Source: Flavobacterium psychrophilum (GTDB lineage: Bacteria > Bacteroidota > Bacteroidia > Flavobacteriales > Flavobacteriaceae). From it: a stretch of 36,860 nucleotides of DNA. Shown here one piece after another: positions 24,164 to 35,570 of this stretch. The stretch spans positions 1 to 36,860 of the forward strand of contig QFQM01000023.1 of assembly GCA_003243255.1 (NCBI GenBank). The letters run 5' to 3'. The notes under the pieces were generated by a model. It was given only the letters and a program-made list of their open reading frames with translations, did no database searches and was not told where the DNA came from. Each line of letters opens with the position of its first letter. Position 1 is the first letter of the stretch. A program made the translations under genes and the position numbers.

Positions 24164-27100
24164 TTAGTAGTTATATTCCTCCTTAGGAGTTAATAGATCA
24201 TTGTATTCTTCTTTAGAACCTACGACAGTGTTATCGTAATCTCTCATACCTGTACCTGCAGGTATTCTGTGACCAACGATTACATTCTCTTTAAGTCCTT
24301 CAAGTCCGTCAACTTTACCAGCTACCGCAGCTTCATTCAGTACTTTTGTAGTTTCCTGGAACGATGCAGCAGAGATGAACGATTTAGTCTGAAGCGACGC
24401 CCTTGTGATACCCTGAAGTACCGGAGTAGCCGTTGCAGGAACTACGTCCCTTGCTACTACAAGGTTTTGGTCGTTACGCTTAAGTAATGAGTTCTCATCC
24501 CTTAGCTCACGCGGAGTAACAATCTGGCCCGGTTTAAGGTTCTCAGAGTCACCTGCGTCTTCAACAACTTTCATTCCGTATAGTTTGTCGTTCTCAACGA
24601 TAAAGTCAGACGTGTGGATTAGCTGATCCTCTAAGAATAGTGTATCACCCGGATCCTGAACCTGTACTTTACGCATCATCTGACGTACTACTACCTCAAA
24701 GTGCTTATCGTTGATTTTTACACCCTGTAAACGGTAAACCTCCTGAATCTCGTTCACTAAGTACTGCTGTACTGCAGATGGTCCCTGAATCCTAAGGATA
24801 TCCTCAGGAGTAATAGCACCGTCTGATAGTGGCATACCTGCTTTAACGTAGTCATTTTCCTGAACAAGGATCTGATTCGAAAGTTTCACAAGATACTTTT
24901 TAATCTCACCAAATTTAGATTCGATCACGATCTCGCGGTTACCCCTCTTGATCTTACCGAATGAAACAACACCGTCGATTTCAGAAACCACAGCCGGGTT
25001 CGAAGGGTTACGTGCTTCAAGAAGCTCAGTAATCCTAGGAAGACCTCCCGTGATATCGCCCGCTTTAGATGAACGTCTTGGAATCTTAACAAGGATCTTA
25101 CCTGCCTTAATCTTCTCGCCGTTATCAACCATAAGGTGAGCACCTACCGGAAGGTTGTACGAACGGATAAGTTCGCCATCGTTTCCGTATACAAGAAGCG
25201 TAGGGATAAGTTTTTTGTTCCTTGCCTCAGAGATTACTTTCTCCTGGAATCCGGTCTGCTCATCGATCTCAACCATGAACGATTGTCCCTGCTCGATATC
25301 TTCATAAGCGATTTTACCCGTAAACTCAGAGATAATAACTCCATTATAAGGGTCCCATTTACAGATTACAGCACCTTTTTCAACAATGTCACCATCATTT
25401 ACATAGATACTGGAACCGTAAGGGATATTATGTGTATTCAATACAATACCTGTGTTCTCGTCAACAAGCTTAAGTTCAGTAGAACGTGAAACAACGATAT
25501 CTGTCGGGTTACCGTCGATATCTTCACCTTTAACTGTTTTAAGATCTTCGATCTCAAGTCTACCTGCAAAACGAGTGATGATGCTTGATTCTTCAGACAT
25601 ACCTCCCGCAACACCCCCAACGTGGAATGTACGAAGTGTAAGCTGAGTACCCGGCTCACCAATAGACTGTGCAGCAATTACACCTACAGCCTCACCTCTT
25701 TGTGTCATCTTACCTGTAGCAAGGCTACGTCCGTAACACTTAGCACAGATACCTTTAGTAGCCTCACATGTAAGCGGAGAACGTACCTCTACTCTTTCAA
25801 TAGGAGCAGCAGTAATCGCTTTAACCTCTGCTTCTTTGATCTCATCACCACCACGAACAAGTACTTCATTCGTAAGCGGGTTGATAACATCCTGAAGAGC
25901 CACACGTCCTAAAATTCTTTCACCTAAAGTTTCAACGATTTCTTCGTTGTTTTTAAGTGCAGTAACTTCAATACCACGTAGTGTACCACAGTCAACAGAG
26001 TTAACGATAACATCCTGAGAAACGTCTACAAGCCTTCTTGTAAGGTAACCGGCATCGGCCGTTTTAAGAGCCGTATCCGCAAGACCTTTACGTGCACCGT
26101 GCGTAGAGATGAAGTATTCAAGAATCGAAAGACCTTCTTTAAAGTTAGAAAGGATCGGGTTCTCGATAATCTCACCACCACCAGCGGTAGATTTTTTAGG
26201 TTTTGCCATCAAACCACGCATACCTGTAAGCTGACGGATCTGCTCCTTAGAACCCCTCGCCCCAGAATCAAGCATCATGTATACCGAGTTGAATCCTTGC
26301 TGATCCTCTCTAATATTTTTCATGGCAAGCTCTGTAAGCATAGCATTCGTAGAAGTCCACACGTCAATTACCTGGTTGTAACGCTCGTTGTTGGTAATAA
26401 GACCCATGTTATAGTTCATAGAGATAGCATCAACCTGCTCGTTAGCATCAGCAATAAGCTCCTGCTTTCTTTCAGGGATGATGATATCACCTAAGCTGAA
26501 TGAAAGACCGCCGCGGAATGCGAAACGGTATCCCATATCTTTCATATTGTCAAGGAAAGCAGCCGTTGTAGGTACATCGGTAACACTTAAAATCTGTCCG
26601 ATAATATCCCTAAGCGACTTTTTAGTAAGGATCTCATTGATGTATCCTGCCGCTTCCGGCACTACTTCGTTGAATAATACCCTACCTGCAGTTGTCTGGA
26701 TAATTTTCCAAACAAGCTCTCCGTTCTCATTGAAATCTTTAGCGCGTATTTTCACACGTGCATTAAGCTCAAGTCTTCCTTCGTTTAGCGCGATGTTTAC
26801 CTCTTCAGCTGAATAGAAAGTAAGGCCTTCACCTAATATTTTCTTTTCAGGAGTTGACAAACGTTCTTTGGTCATATAGTAAAGACCAAGAACCATGTCC
26901 TGAGAAGGTACAGTAACCGGAGCACCGTTAGCAGGGTTAAGGATATTGTGAGAAGCAAGCATTAACAGCTGTGCTTCAAGAATAGCCTCAGGCCCAAGCG
27001 GAAGGTGAACCGCCATCTGGTCACCATCGAAATCCGCGTTGAACGCCGTACATACCAATGGGTGAAGCTGGATCGCTTTTCCTTCGATAAGTTTCGGCTG

Positions 27101-28462
27101 GAACGCCTGGATACCTAAACGGTGAAGCGTAGGAGCACGGTTTAGTAGTACTGGGTGTCCTTTGATTACGTTTTCAAGGATATCCCAAACTACCGGCTCT
27201 TTTTTATCGATTATCTTTTTAGCAGACTTAACTGTTTTTACAATACCTCTTTCGATAAGCTTACGGATAACGAATGGTTTGTAAAGCTCAGCAGCCATAT
27301 CTTTTGGAAGACCACACTCGAATAGTTTCATCTCAGGTCCAACAACAATTACCGAACGCGCAGAATAGTCAACACGTTTACCAAGTAGGTTTTGACGGAA
27401 ACGTCCCTGTTTACCTTTTAATGAATCAGATAGCGATTTAAGCGGTCTGTTCGATTCTGTTTTAACAGCAGATGCTTTCCTTGTATTATCGAATAGTGAA
27501 TCTACAGATTCCTGTAGCATACGCTTCTCATTACGAAGGATAACCTCCGGAGCTTTGATCTCCATTAACCTCTTAAGACGGTTGTTACGGATAATCACCC
27601 TACGGTAAAGGTCATTCAAATCTGATGTTGCGAAACGTCCACCATCAAGCGGCACCAATGGGCGAAGCTCAGGCGGGATAACAGGTATAACTTTAAGGAT
27701 CATCCACTCAGGGCGGTTTTCCCTGTTAAGGTTAGACTCACGGAATGATTCTACAACCTGAAGCCTTTTAAGAGCCTCAGTTTTACGCTGTTTAGACGTT
27801 TCAGTATTAGCGCTGTGGCGTAACTGGTATGAAAGCTCGTTCAGGTCAATCCTTGCAAGCAGGTCCATAATACACTCAGCACCCATCTTAGCAACAAACT
27901 TGTTAGGGTCTGTATCATCTAAGTATTGGTTTTCCATCGGAAGGGTATCAAGAATGTTCAGGTACTCTTCTTCAGTAAGGAAATCAAGTCTGTTAAGGGT
28001 TTCCCCATCCGGACCTTTAGCGATACCGGGCTGTATAACCACATACCTTTCATAGTATATGATCATGTCTAATTTCTTAGACGGAAGACCAAGGATATAA
28101 CCAATTTTATTAGGAAGCGAACGGAAATACCATATGTGGGCAATAGGCACAACAAGGTTGATGTGACCTACCCTGTCACGGCGTACTTTCTTCTCGGTAA
28201 CTTCAACACCACATCGGTCACAAACAATCCCTTTATAACGGATCCTTTTATATTTACCACAAGCACATTCAAAATCCTTAACAGGACCAAATATACGCTC
28301 GCAGAAAAGGCCGTCTCTTTCCGGTTTGTGGGTACGGTAGTTAATCGTTTCCGGCTTAAGAACTTCACCTCTTGATTCAGCAAGTATTGATTCCGGCGAA
28401 GCAAGTCCGATAGAAATCTTGTCGAATCTTTTAATGGTATTTTTATCTTTTAATTTCGTCAT
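24164..28462 (-). CDS. rpoC: DNA-directed RNA polymerase subunit beta'
   Basis: 1432 residues, full length. The N-terminal zinc site is formed by Cys66, Cys68, Cys81 and Cys84 ([20 protein letters not shown]). The catalytic Mg-binding loop NADFDGDQ has Asp477, Asp479 and Asp481. The second zinc site includes [13 protein letters not shown], followed by the bridge and trigger-loop region ([16 protein letters not shown]). The C-terminus TPKEEYNY is typical of Flavobacterium. It forms the catalytic core with RpoB. It is separated from rpoB by 70 bp that contain a hairpin. Confidence 0.99.
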   Translation of the reverse strand: MTKLKDKNTIKRFDKISIGLASPESILAESRGEVLKPETINYRTHKPERDGLFCERIFGPVKDFECACGKYKRIRYKGIVCDRCGVEVTEKKVRRDRVGHINLVVPIAHIWYFRSLPNKIGYILGLPSKKLDMIIYYERYVVIQPGIAKGPDGETLNRLDFLTEEEYLNILDTLPMENQYLDDTDPNKFVAKMGAECIMDLLARIDLNELSYQLRHSANTETSKQRKTEALKRLQVVESFRESNLNRENRPEWMILKVIPVIPPELRPLVPLDGGRFATSDLNDLYRRVIIRNNRLKRLMEIKAPEVILRNEKRMLQESVDSLFDNTRKASAVKTESNRPLKSLSDSLKGKQGRFRQNLLGKRVDYSARSVIVVGPEMKLFECGLPKDMAAELYKPFVIRKLIERGIVKTVKSAKKIIDKKEPVVWDILENVIKGHPVLLNRAPTLHRLGIQAFQPKLIEGKAIQLHPLVCTAFNADFDGDQMAVHLPLGPEAILEAQLLMLASHNILNPANGAPVTVPSQDMVLGLYYMTKERLSTPEKKILGEGLTFYSAEEVNIALNEGRLELNARVKIRAKDFNENGELVWKIIQTTAGRVLFNEVVPEAAGYINEILTKKSLRDIIGQILSVTDVPTTAAFLDNMKDMGYRFAFRGGLSFSLGDIIIPERKQELIADANEQVDAISMNYNMGLITNNERYNQVIDVWTSTNAMLTELAMKNIREDQQGFNSVYMMLDSGARGSKEQIRQLTGMRGLMAKPKKSTAGGGEIIENPILSNFKEGLSILEYFISTHGARKGLADTALKTADAGYLTRRLVDVSQDVIVNSVDCGTLRGIEVTALKNNEEIVETLGERILGRVALQDVINPLTNEVLVRGGDEIKEAEVKAITAAPIERVEVRSPLTCEATKGICAKCYGRSLATGKMTQRGEAVGVIAAQSIGEPGTQLTLRTFHVGGVAGGMSEESSIITRFAGRLEIEDLKTVKGEDIDGNPTDIVVSRSTELKLVDENTGIVLNTHNIPYGSSIYVNDGDIVEKGAVICKWDPYNGVIISEFTGKIAYEDIEQGQSFMVEIDEQTGFQEKVISEARNKKLIPTLLVYGNDGELIRSYNLPVGAHLMVDNGEKIKAGKILVKIPRRSSKAGDITGGLPRITELLEARNPSNPAVVSEIDGVVSFGKIKRGNREIVIESKFGEIKKYLVKLSNQILVQENDYVKAGMPLSDGAITPEDILRIQGPSAVQQYLVNEIQEVYRLQGVKINDKHFEVVVRQMMRKVQVQDPGDTLFLEDQLIHTSDFIVENDKLYGMKVVEDAGDSENLKPGQIVTPRELRDENSLLKRNDQNLVVARDVVPATATPVLQGITRASLQTKSFISAASFQETTKVLNEAAVAGKVDGLEGLKENVIVGHRIPAGTGMRDYDNTVVGSKEEYNDLLTPKEEYNY

Positions 28463-28499
28463 GATATGTAATCTATCAATTTATTAAAAAAGTATAGAA

Positions 28500-28524
28500 G
28501 GGAATGGCACAAAGTACCATTCCC
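28500..28524 (-). promoter_or_regulatory. Hairpin in the rpoB-rpoC gap
   Basis: GGGAATGG (28500-28507) and CCATTCCC (28517-28524) form a perfect 8-bp stem with a 9-nt loop, 9 bp after the rpoB stop in transcript order. A T-rich stretch comes only about 9 bases later, so it looks like an mRNA-processing or weak pausing hairpin rather than a full terminator. Confidence 0.6.
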
Positions 28525-28532
28525 GTGGAAAT

Positions 28533-31500
28533 TTATTCTTCTAATCTGATGTCTAGTCCAAGACCCTTAAGCTCATGCATCAATACATTGAACGATTCAG
28601 GTAATCCCGGTTCCGGCATAGTCTCACCCTTAACGATAGCCTCGTAAGTTTTAGCCCTACCGATAACGTCATCCGATTTAACAGTCAGTATCTCCCTTAA
28701 AGTACTTGACGCACCATAAGCCTCAAGAGCCCAAACCTCCATCTCTCCAAAACGCTGACCACCAAATTGCGCTTTACCTCCAAGAGGCTGCTGCGTGATA
28801 AGCGAGTATGGACCGATAGAACGCGCGTGCATCTTATCATCTACCATGTGACCTAGTTTCAGCATGTAGATTACACCTACAGTTGCAGCCTGGTGGAAAC
28901 GTTCTCCGGTTCCTCCATCATACAGGTAAGTGTGGCCAAATCTTGGTATACCAGCCTCATCAGTCAATGCATTGATCTGGTCAAGAGAAGCACCGTCGAA
29001 AATAGGAGTAGCAAATTTCCTTCCTAAATCCATACCTGCCCATCCAAGAACCGTCTCATAAATCTGACCGATGTTCATACGTGAAGGTACACCAAGCGGG
29101 TTAAGCACGATGTCCACAGGAGTACCATCCTCAAGGAACGGCATATCTTCCTGACGTACGATTTTAGCAACGATACCTTTGTTACCGTGGCGTCCCGCCA
29201 TCTTATCACCCACTTTCAGCTTACGTTTCTTAGCGATGTAAACTTTAGCAAGTTTCAAGATACCTGACGGAAGCTCATCACCAACAGTAATGGTGAATTT
29301 TTCCCTTCTTAGGGCTCCCTGAAGGTCGTTCAGCTTAATTTTATAGTTGTGGATAAGGTCGTTAACCATTGCATTGGTTTCGTCATCCGTAGTCCACTGA
29401 CCTTTAGTTAAGTGAGCGAAATCTTCAACAGCATACAGCATTTTCTGAGTATATTTCTTACCTTTTGGTAGTACTTCCTCACCCAGATCATTCATAACTC
29501 CCTGTGAAGTTTTTCCGTTAACGATGTTGAATAGCTTGTCAATCAATCTGTCTTTAAGTTCATTGAACTTAACTTCGAAATCCATTTCAAGTTTTCCTAA
29601 ATCGTCTTTATCTTTTGTACGTTTACGTTTGTCCTTAACGGCACGCGCAAACAGTTTTTTATCAAGTACAACACCATGTAATGATGGAGACGCTTTTAAT
29701 GAAGCATCCTTAACATCACCTGCTTTGTCACCAAAGATGGCACGAAGAAGTTTTTCTTCCGGTGTTGGATCAGACTCTCCTTTAGGAGTAATCTTACCGA
29801 TAAGGATATCGCCAGGCTTAACCTCGGCACCAATCCTGATCATACCGTTCTCGTCAAGATCTTTAGTAGCTTCCTCACTTACGTTAGGGATATCGTTAGT
29901 TAACTCTTCGTTACCTAATTTAGTGTCCCTTACCTCAAGAGAGTAATCATCTACGTGGATAGACGTAAAGATATCATCACGAACCACTTTTTCAGAAATT
30001 ACGATCGCATCCTCGAAGTTGTAACCTTTCCAAGGCATGAACGCCACTTTAAGGTTACGTCCAAGAGCTAGCTCACCGTTTTGTGTAGCATAACCTTCAC
30101 AAAGAACCTGACCCGGCTTAACCCTGTCACCTTTTCTTACGATAGGCTTAAGGTTGATGCTTGTACTCTGGTTCGTTTTTCTGAACTTGATAAGCTGGTA
30201 TGTTTTCTCGTCCGGATCAAAGCTTACGCTTCTCTCACGATCCGTTCTGTCATATTTAATTGTAATCTCGTTAGCATCAACATACTCAACAGTACCATGC
30301 CCTTCAGCATTGATAAGTACCCTTGAGTCAGAAGCTACCTGGCGCTCCAATCCTGTACCCACAATTGGGGCTTCCGGACGTAAAAGAGGAACCGCCTGGC
30401 GCATCATGTTCGATCCCATCAACGCACGGTTCGCATCATCATGCTCTAGGAACGGAATCAATGAAGCCGAGATAGAAGCAATCTGGTTTGGCGCAACGTC
30501 AGTATAATGTACAACTGTAGGCTCTACAACCGGGAAGTCACCTTCCTCACGTGCAATAACTTTTTCAGCAGTAATTGTACCGTTATTGTCCATCTCAATG
30601 TTCGCCTGAGCAATCATCTTACCTTCTTCTTCTTCAGCACTCAGGTAAACCGGCGCCGATTCAAGGTCTACTTTACCTTCAGTTACTTTACGGTAAGGCG
30701 TTTCAATAAAGCCCATTCCGTTTACCTTAGCATAAACACCAAGAGACGAGATCAAACCAATGTTTGGTCCCTCAGGCGTTTCGATAGGACATAAACGACC
30801 ATAGTGCGTATAGTGAACGTCTCGAACCTCGAAACCTGCTCTTTCCCTTGAAAGACCACCTGGTCCAAGTGCCGATAACCTTCTCTTGTGAGTGATCTCC
30901 GCAAGTGGATTTGTCTGGTCCATGAACTGAGAAAGCTGGTTCGTACCAAAGAAAGAGTTAATAACCGACGACAATGTTTTAGCATTGATAAGGTCGATTG
31001 GTGTAAACACCTCATTATCCCTAACGTTCATACGCTCCCTGATTGTTCTTGCCATACGTGCAAGACCAACGCCAAACTGAGCTGAAAGCTGCTCACCTAC
31101 TGTACGCACACGACGGTTAGATAAGTGGTCAATATCATCAATCTCTGCTTTAGAGTTGATAAGCTCAATAAGGTATTTAACTATCGTAATGATATCCTCT
31201 TTAGTAAGCACCTGCTTATCCATAGGAATATCAAGATTAAGTTTTTTGTTCATTCTGTAACGACCAACTTCACCTAAGTTATAACGCTGGTCAGAGAAGA
31301 ACAATTTATCTATAATGCCACGAGCAGTTTCCTCATCAGGTGGTTCTGCATTACGCAGCTGACGGTAAATGTGCTCTACAGCTTCTTTTTCTGAGTTAGT
31401 TGGGTCTTTCTGTAAAGTATTGTGGATAATAGCATAATCTGCCTGGTTATTATCCTCTTTGTGTAACAGGATTGTCTTTACGTTAGAATCGATGATTTCC

Positions 31501-32345
31501 TCAACATTATCTTTGTCGATGATAGTATCACGATCTAATATAATCTCGTTACGCTCGATAGAAACCACCTCACCTGTATCCTCATCCACGAAATCTTCGT
31601 GCCAAGTGTTCAATACACGTGCAGCAAGCCTTCTGCCGATATACTTTTTAAGACCTGTTTTTGAAACCTTGATTTCTTCAGCAAGGTCAAATATTTCAAG
31701 GATATCTTTATCCCTTTCAAAACCAATAGCCCTGAATAGCGTTGTAACAGGAAGTTTTTTCTTTCTGTCGATATACGCATACATCACACTGTTGATGTCT
31801 GTAGCGAATTCTATCCATGAACCTTTGAAAGGAATTACCCTTGCAGAGTATAATTTTGTTCCGTTTGCGTGGAATGACTGGCCAAAGAAAACACCAGGAG
31901 ACCTGTGAAGCTGAGATACAACAACACGTTCAGCACCGTTGATAACAAAAGTACCGCTTGGTGTCATATAAGGGATTGTTCCCAAATATACATCCTGTAC
32001 AATAGTTTCAAAATCTTCATGCTCAGGGTCAGTACAGTAAAGTTTAAGCCTTGCTTTAAGCGGCACACTGTATGTAAGTCCCCTGTCTATACACTCTTCA
32101 ATTGTATAACGTGGCGGATCAACAAAGTAATCAAGGAACTCCAATACAAACTGATTTCTGGTATCAGTAATCGGAAAGTTTTCCATGAAGGTGTTATAAA
32201 GACCTTCGTTGCCTCTTTCATCTGATTTGGTTTCAAGCTGGAAAAAATCTTTGAAGGATTTTACCTGTATGTCAAGGAAGTCCGGGTAATCAGGAATGTT
32301 TTTTGTTGAGGCAAAATTTAATCTTTCAGTCTGATTTGTTATCAT
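28533..32345 (-). CDS. rpoB: DNA-directed RNA polymerase subunit beta
   Basis: 1270 residues from ATG 32345 ([13 protein letters not shown], the start I know from flavobacterial RpoB); a TTG one codon upstream is unlikely. The rifampicin pocket reads [20 protein letters not shown] and [20 protein letters not shown], with no classical resistance substitution. [10 protein letters not shown] and the C-terminal clamp region [17 protein letters not shown] are intact. Together with RpoC it forms the polymerase core. A terminator-like attenuator lies between rplL and this gene. Confidence 0.99.
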   Translation of the reverse strand: MITNQTERLNFASTKNIPDYPDFLDIQVKSFKDFFQLETKSDERGNEGLYNTFMENFPITDTRNQFVLEFLDYFVDPPRYTIEECIDRGLTYSVPLKARLKLYCTDPEHEDFETIVQDVYLGTIPYMTPSGTFVINGAERVVVSQLHRSPGVFFGQSFHANGTKLYSARVIPFKGSWIEFATDINSVMYAYIDRKKKLPVTTLFRAIGFERDKDILEIFDLAEEIKVSKTGLKKYIGRRLAARVLNTWHEDFVDEDTGEVVSIERNEIILDRDTIIDKDNVEEIIDSNVKTILLHKEDNNQADYAIIHNTLQKDPTNSEKEAVEHIYRQLRNAEPPDEETARGIIDKLFFSDQRYNLGEVGRYRMNKKLNLDIPMDKQVLTKEDIITIVKYLIELINSKAEIDDIDHLSNRRVRTVGEQLSAQFGVGLARMARTIRERMNVRDNEVFTPIDLINAKTLSSVINSFFGTNQLSQFMDQTNPLAEITHKRRLSALGPGGLSRERAGFEVRDVHYTHYGRLCPIETPEGPNIGLISSLGVYAKVNGMGFIETPYRKVTEGKVDLESAPVYLSAEEEEGKMIAQANIEMDNNGTITAEKVIAREEGDFPVVEPTVVHYTDVAPNQIASISASLIPFLEHDDANRALMGSNMMRQAVPLLRPEAPIVGTGLERQVASDSRVLINAEGHGTVEYVDANEITIKYDRTDRERSVSFDPDEKTYQLIKFRKTNQSTSINLKPIVRKGDRVKPGQVLCEGYATQNGELALGRNLKVAFMPWKGYNFEDAIVISEKVVRDDIFTSIHVDDYSLEVRDTKLGNEELTNDIPNVSEEATKDLDENGMIRIGAEVKPGDILIGKITPKGESDPTPEEKLLRAIFGDKAGDVKDASLKASPSLHGVVLDKKLFARAVKDKRKRTKDKDDLGKLEMDFEVKFNELKDRLIDKLFNIVNGKTSQGVMNDLGEEVLPKGKKYTQKMLYAVEDFAHLTKGQWTTDDETNAMVNDLIHNYKIKLNDLQGALRREKFTITVGDELPSGILKLAKVYIAKKRKLKVGDKMAGRHGNKGIVAKIVRQEDMPFLEDGTPVDIVLNPLGVPSRMNIGQIYETVLGWAGMDLGRKFATPIFDGASLDQINALTDEAGIPRFGHTYLYDGGTGERFHQAATVGVIYMLKLGHMVDDKMHARSIGPYSLITQQPLGGKAQFGGQRFGEMEVWALEAYGASSTLREILTVKSDDVIGRAKTYEAIVKGETMPEPGLPESFNVLMHELKGLGLDIRLEE

Positions 32346-32411
32346 CAATGGACAAAATTTTGATTAAAAAAATTTAGTAAAAAACGTATAAAATGTTATT
32401 ATACGAAAAAT

Positions 32412-32449
32412 GGTTTAGGCCTTTGAGAGTACTTCTCAAGGCCTAAACC
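32412..32449 (-). terminator. Attenuator-like hairpin between rplL and rpoB
   Basis: GGTTTAGGCCTT (32412-32423) pairs with AAGGCCTAAACC (32438-32449); after a single bulged T (32424), GAGA pairs with TCTC, leaving a 5-nt loop. In minus-strand RNA it is followed by AUUUUU, so it has the form of an intrinsic terminator inside the operon, 23 bp after the rplL stop. It probably lets only part of the transcripts continue into rpoBC, which would give more L7/L12 than polymerase. Confidence 0.82.
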
Positions 32450-32472
32450 TGGGTTTTGTAACCGGTGTAAGC

Positions 32473-32850
32473 TTATTTAAGCTCTACAACAGCTCCAGCT
32501 TCTTCTAAAGCTTTCTTAAGACCTTCAGCCTCTTCTTTAGATACAGCTTCTTTTACGTTTGTAGGAGCAGCGTCTACAAGATCTTTAGCTTCTTTAAGTC
32601 CTAAACCTGTAAGTTCTTTTACAGCTTTAACAACTCCAAGTTTAGAAGCACCAGCATCTTTAAGAACTACTGTGAACTCAGTTTGCTCAGCAGCAGCAGG
32701 AGCATCTCCTCCAGCAGCAGGACCAGCAGCAACTACTGCAGCAGCAGCAGGCTCGATTCCATACTCATCTTTTAATATTGTAGCTAGTTCGTTAACTTCT
32801 TTAACTGTTAGGTTAACTAGTTGTTCTGCGAATTGTTTCAAATCTGCCAT
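32473..32850 (-). CDS. rplL: 50S ribosomal protein L7/L12
   Basis: 125 residues. The N-terminal dimerisation domain ([20 protein letters not shown]) is joined by an Ala/Gly-rich hinge ([20 protein letters not shown]) to the C-terminal factor-binding domain, with [20 protein letters not shown]. It forms the ribosomal stalk with L10 and recruits EF-Tu and EF-G. It lies 62 bp downstream of rplJ and is followed by an attenuator-like hairpin. Confidence 0.98.
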   Translation of the reverse strand: MADLKQFAEQLVNLTVKEVNELATILKDEYGIEPAAAAVVAAGPAAGGDAPAAAEQTEFTVVLKDAGASKLGVVKAVKELTGLGLKEAKDLVDAAPTNVKEAVSKEEAEGLKKALEEAGAVVELK

Positions 32851-32912
32851 TTTTTCTATCGTTTTAAATAGTTTGTAATATATAATTTATAAAGTGCGTT
32901 CTCGCGGGGTTA

Positions 32913-33428
32913 TTATCTTTCAGATAATGTTTTAACAAGTCCTGCAATTGTACCACCACCTGATTTAAGGGCAGAAACAACATTTTTAGCAGGAGACTGA
33001 AGAAGTCCGATGATTTCTCCGATAACTTCGTCTTTAGATTTAAGTGCTACAAGGGCGTCAAGCTGGTTGTCACCGATGAATACAGCCTCGTGGATGTAAG
33101 CACCTTTAAGAACAGGTTTATCAGATTTTTTACGGAATTCTTTAATGATCTTCGCAGGAGCGTTACCGTTCTCTGCAATCATGATTGAAGTACTTCCTTT
33201 TAGGATAGAAGGTAGTTCACCGTAGTTGTTTTCCAAGCTACCCATAGCTTTTTCAAGAAGGGTATTTTTAACAACCTCAAGTTTGATACCAGCTTTAAAA
33301 CAAGCTCTTCTTAAGTTTGAAGTATTCTCTGCATTAAGTCCTGAAATATCTGTTACGTAAACAACGTTTGTACCAGCCAACTGTGCAGTTAAATCTTCAA
33401 TAACTCTTGATTTTTCTTCTTTGGTCAT
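32913..33428 (-). CDS. rplJ: 50S ribosomal protein L10
   Basis: 171 residues with the L10 pattern: MTKEEKSRVIEDLTAQLAGT, GLNAENTSNLRRACFKAGIK and LEVVKNTLLEKAM. Its C-terminal helix binds L7/L12 dimers. It starts 22 bp after the rplA stop, so there is no room for a long L10 leader of the enterobacterial kind; any autoregulation would use another site. Confidence 0.98.
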   Translation of the reverse strand: MTKEEKSRVIEDLTAQLAGTNVVYVTDISGLNAENTSNLRRACFKAGIKLEVVKNTLLEKAMGSLENNYGELPSILKGSTSIMIAENGNAPAKIIKEFRKKSDKPVLKGAYIHEAVFIGDNQLDALVALKSKDEVIGEIIGLLQSPAKNVVSALKSGGGTIAGLVKTLSER

Positions 33429-33450
33429 AATAAAACTTTTTAACTACCAA

Positions 33451-34140
33451 TTATACTGCTTTAGGATCTAAAGCGATAGCAGGGCTCATAGTAGAAGAGA
33501 TGTGGATACTCTTAATGTATGTACCTTTAGCTGCAGTTGGTTTCAATTTGATTAATGTTTGAATAATTTCGTGAGCGTTCTCAGTAATCTTGTCAGCCTC
33601 AAAAGAGATTCTTCCGATTCCTGCGTGAACGATACCGGTTTTATCAACTTTAAAGTCAATTTTACCAGCTTTAACATCAGCAACAGCTTTACCTACTTCC
33701 ATAGTAACAGTTCCTGTTTTAGGGTTTGGCATTAGACCACGAGGACCTAATATTCTACCCAGAGGACCTAATTTACCCATAACTGCAGGTACAGTGATGA
33801 TAACATCAACATCTGTCCATCCGTCTTTAATTTTTTGAAGGTAATCATCTAAACCTACGTAGTCAGCACCAGCAGCTTTAGCTTCAGCTTCTTTATCAGG
33901 TGTAACAAGAGCAAGAACTCTTACATCTTTACCTGTACCATGAGGAAGCGTTACAACACCTCTCACCATTTGATTCGCTTTTCTTGGATCTACACCCAGA
34001 CGTACTGCGATATCAACAGACTCATCAAATTTTGCAGAAGCAACTGTTTTGATTAATGCAGAAGCATCTTTCAATGAATACAGCTTGTTCTTCTCAATTT
34101 TTGAAGCAGCCTCTTTCTGTTTTTTTGTCAATTTTGCCAT
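33451..34140 (-). CDS. rplA: 50S ribosomal protein L1
   Basis: 229 residues, the usual length. It has [40 protein letters not shown] and the late [20 protein letters not shown]. It binds 23S rRNA at the L1 stalk and is a known translational repressor of the rplK-rplA unit in other bacteria. It starts 20 bp after rplK. Confidence 0.98.
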   Translation of the reverse strand: MAKLTKKQKEAASKIEKNKLYSLKDASALIKTVASAKFDESVDIAVRLGVDPRKANQMVRGVVTLPHGTGKDVRVLALVTPDKEAEAKAAGADYVGLDDYLQKIKDGWTDVDVIITVPAVMGKLGPLGRILGPRGLMPNPKTGTVTMEVGKAVADVKAGKIDFKVDKTGIVHAGIGRISFEADKITENAHEIIQTLIKLKPTAAKGTYIKSIHISSTMSPAIALDPKAV

Positions 34141-34160
34141 GTCTTCTTTTTCTTTTTAAA

Positions 34161-34598
34161 TTAAAAAGGAGCTGTTCCTGATACTGTTATACCCATAGAC
34201 CTTGCTGTACCAGCTACCATACTCATAGCTTTCTCGATTGTGAAAGCGTTTAGGTCAGCCATTTTGTCTTCAGCAATAGCCCTGATCTGATCCCAGGTAA
34301 CGCTTGCTACTTTCTTACGGTTAGGCTCACCAGAACCTCCTTTAAGTTTAGCAGCGTCCAGTAGTTGGATTGCAGCCGGTGGCGTTTTAACAACAAACTC
34401 GAAAGATTTGTCTTTGTACACAGTAATTTGTACTGGTAGAACTTTACCGGGTTTATCTTGTGTTCTGGCATTAAATTGCTTACAGAACTCCATGATATTA
34501 ACCCCAGCAGCTCCCAATGCAGGTCCAACCGGTGGCGACGGATTCGCAGCACCTCCCTTAACTTGTAGTTTAACTACTTTACTAATTTCTTTAGCCAT
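34161..34598 (-). CDS. rplK: 50S ribosomal protein L11
   Basis: 145 residues, with [20 protein letters not shown] at the N-terminus, [10 protein letters not shown], and the C-terminal [11 protein letters not shown]. It forms the GTPase-associated centre. It lies 68 bp after nusG; that gap contains a small stem (CACAT/ATGTG with an inner CTTC/GAAG), a candidate L1-binding leader, and a -7-like TAATTTTG overlapping the nusG stop codon. Confidence 0.98.
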   Translation of the reverse strand: MAKEISKVVKLQVKGGAANPSPPVGPALGAAGVNIMEFCKQFNARTQDKPGKVLPVQITVYKDKSFEFVVKTPPAAIQLLDAAKLKGGSGEPNRKKVASVTWDQIRAIAEDKMADLNAFTIEKAMSMVAGTARSMGITVSGTAPF

Positions 34599-34661
34599 TT
34601 CTATAAAAAATTTAGCACATCTTCATTTGGAAGCGAATGATGTGATTTATAATAAGTGTAA

Positions 34662-34669
34662 CAAAATTA
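34662..34669 (-). promoter_or_regulatory. Possible internal -7 box before rplK
   Basis: The minus strand reads TAATTTTG, an exact TAnnTTTG match that includes the nusG stop codon, 64 bp before the rplK start. No clear -33 element is visible. It may be a secondary promoter for rplKAJL. Confidence 0.35.
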
Positions 34670-35218
34670 TACTTTCTCAACCTGCATAAAGCTTAGCTCA
34701 AGCGGAGTCTTTCTTCCAAAGATCTTCACCATTACTTCAAGCTTACGCTTTTCTTCATTAACTTTTTCAACGTTTCCGTTAAAGCCGTTAAAAGGCCCGT
34801 CAATAACTTTTACTGTCTCACCTACCGCAAACGGTATTGATACATTATCAGTTTTAACAGACAATTCATCTACTTTACCAAGCATCCTGTTTACCTCAGA
34901 CAAACGTAAAGGAACAGCATCGCCACCTTTAGTCTCACCAAGAAAACCGATAACACCGGTAATAGATTTTATAATATGCGGTATTTCACCGGTTAAATTA
35001 GCCTCAATCATTACATAGCCAGGAAAGTACACACGGTCTTTGCTGATCTTTTTTCCATCACGCACCTGAACCACTTTTTCAGTAGGAACCAATACCTGTG
35101 AAATATAATCAGACATACCAAGTCTGCTAATTTCTGTTTCTATGTAGTTTTTAACTTTATTTTCCTGACCGCTTACCGCTCTAACCACATACCACTTTTT
35201 GACATTGTTATCAGTCAT
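34667..35218 (-). CDS. nusG: Transcription termination/antitermination factor NusG
   Basis: 183 residues. The NGN domain starts KKWYVVRAVSGQENKVKNYI, and the KOW domain has VGETVKVIDGPFNGFNGNV and ends SFMQVEKV. It binds the RpoC clamp helices and couples polymerase to ribosomes or Rho. It starts 10 bp after secE. Confidence 0.98.
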   Translation of the reverse strand: MTDNNVKKWYVVRAVSGQENKVKNYIETEISRLGMSDYISQVLVPTEKVVQVRDGKKISKDRVYFPGYVMIEANLTGEIPHIIKSITGVIGFLGETKGGDAVPLRLSEVNRMLGKVDELSVKTDNVSIPFAVGETVKVIDGPFNGFNGNVEKVNEEKRKLEVMVKIFGRKTPLELSFMQVEKV

Positions 35219-35228
35219 TGCAATAAAA

Positions 35229-35426
35229 TTAGTTTTTTAATAAAGCATAAAATTTAGCGATAAGAACCTCAAAGCCTTTATCTACACCAAAAGTAACCAA
35301 CGCAAATATTACTGAAAATACAGCAACAATAATAGTCAAACGCTGAACTTCAGCCCACTCAGGCCATGTCACATTTGATTTTAGCTCAGTAAATGCTTCT
35401 GATATGTAATTAGTAACTTTTGCCAT
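35229..35426 (-). CDS. secE: Preprotein translocase subunit SecE
   Basis: 65 residues, the short single-helix form. The amphipathic part TELKSNVTWPEWAEVQRLT precedes one membrane helix (IIVAVFSVIFALVTFGVDKG). It stabilises SecY in the translocase. The tRNA-Trp 3' end is 16 bp upstream, and nusG follows after 10 bp. Confidence 0.96.
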   Translation of the reverse strand: MAKVTNYISEAFTELKSNVTWPEWAEVQRLTIIVAVFSVIFALVTFGVDKGFEVLIAKFYALLKN

Positions 35427-35442
35427 TGTTATTATGTTTTTG

Positions 35443-35513
35443 CACGGGCGGAGGGATTCGAACCCCCATCAACGGTTTTGGAGACCGCTATTCTACCCTT
35501 GAACTACGCCCGT
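35443..35513 (-). tRNA. tRNA-Trp (anticodon CCA)
   Basis: A 71-nt cloverleaf read on the minus strand. The acceptor arms ACGGGCG and CGCCCGT pair fully, with discriminator G. The anticodon stem-loop is GCGGT CTCCAAA ACCGT with anticodon CCA, and the T-loop is TTCGAAT. The 3' CCA is not encoded (CAA follows), so it must be added. It lies between tuf and secE, a conserved position. Confidence 0.95.
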
Positions 35514-35518
35514 TTGTT

Positions 35519-35555
35519 AAAAGCCAGCTGATGCATCAGCACCAGGCTGGCTTTT
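35519..35555 (-). terminator. Weak terminator/processing hairpin between tuf and tRNA-Trp
   Basis: AAAAGCCAGC (35519-35528) pairs with GCTGGCTTTT (35546-35555), enclosing a 14-bp palindrome GCTGATGCATCAGC that gives an alternative fold. In transcript direction only four T follow before the tRNA starts 6 bp later, so read-through is likely. Confidence 0.65.
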
Positions 35556-35570
35556 TATTTTAACTATAAA

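Noticed and set aside
29524..29946. 140-codon plus-strand ORF inside rpoB, and similar long ORFs in rpoC and tuf
   Set aside because: Antisense frames of highly biased, conserved genes often stay open. The products are Ser/Leu-rich with no recognisable domain.
30900..31060. Rifampicin-resistance changes in RpoB
   Set aside because: The residues of the pocket match the usual sensitive sequence ([22 protein letters not shown]).
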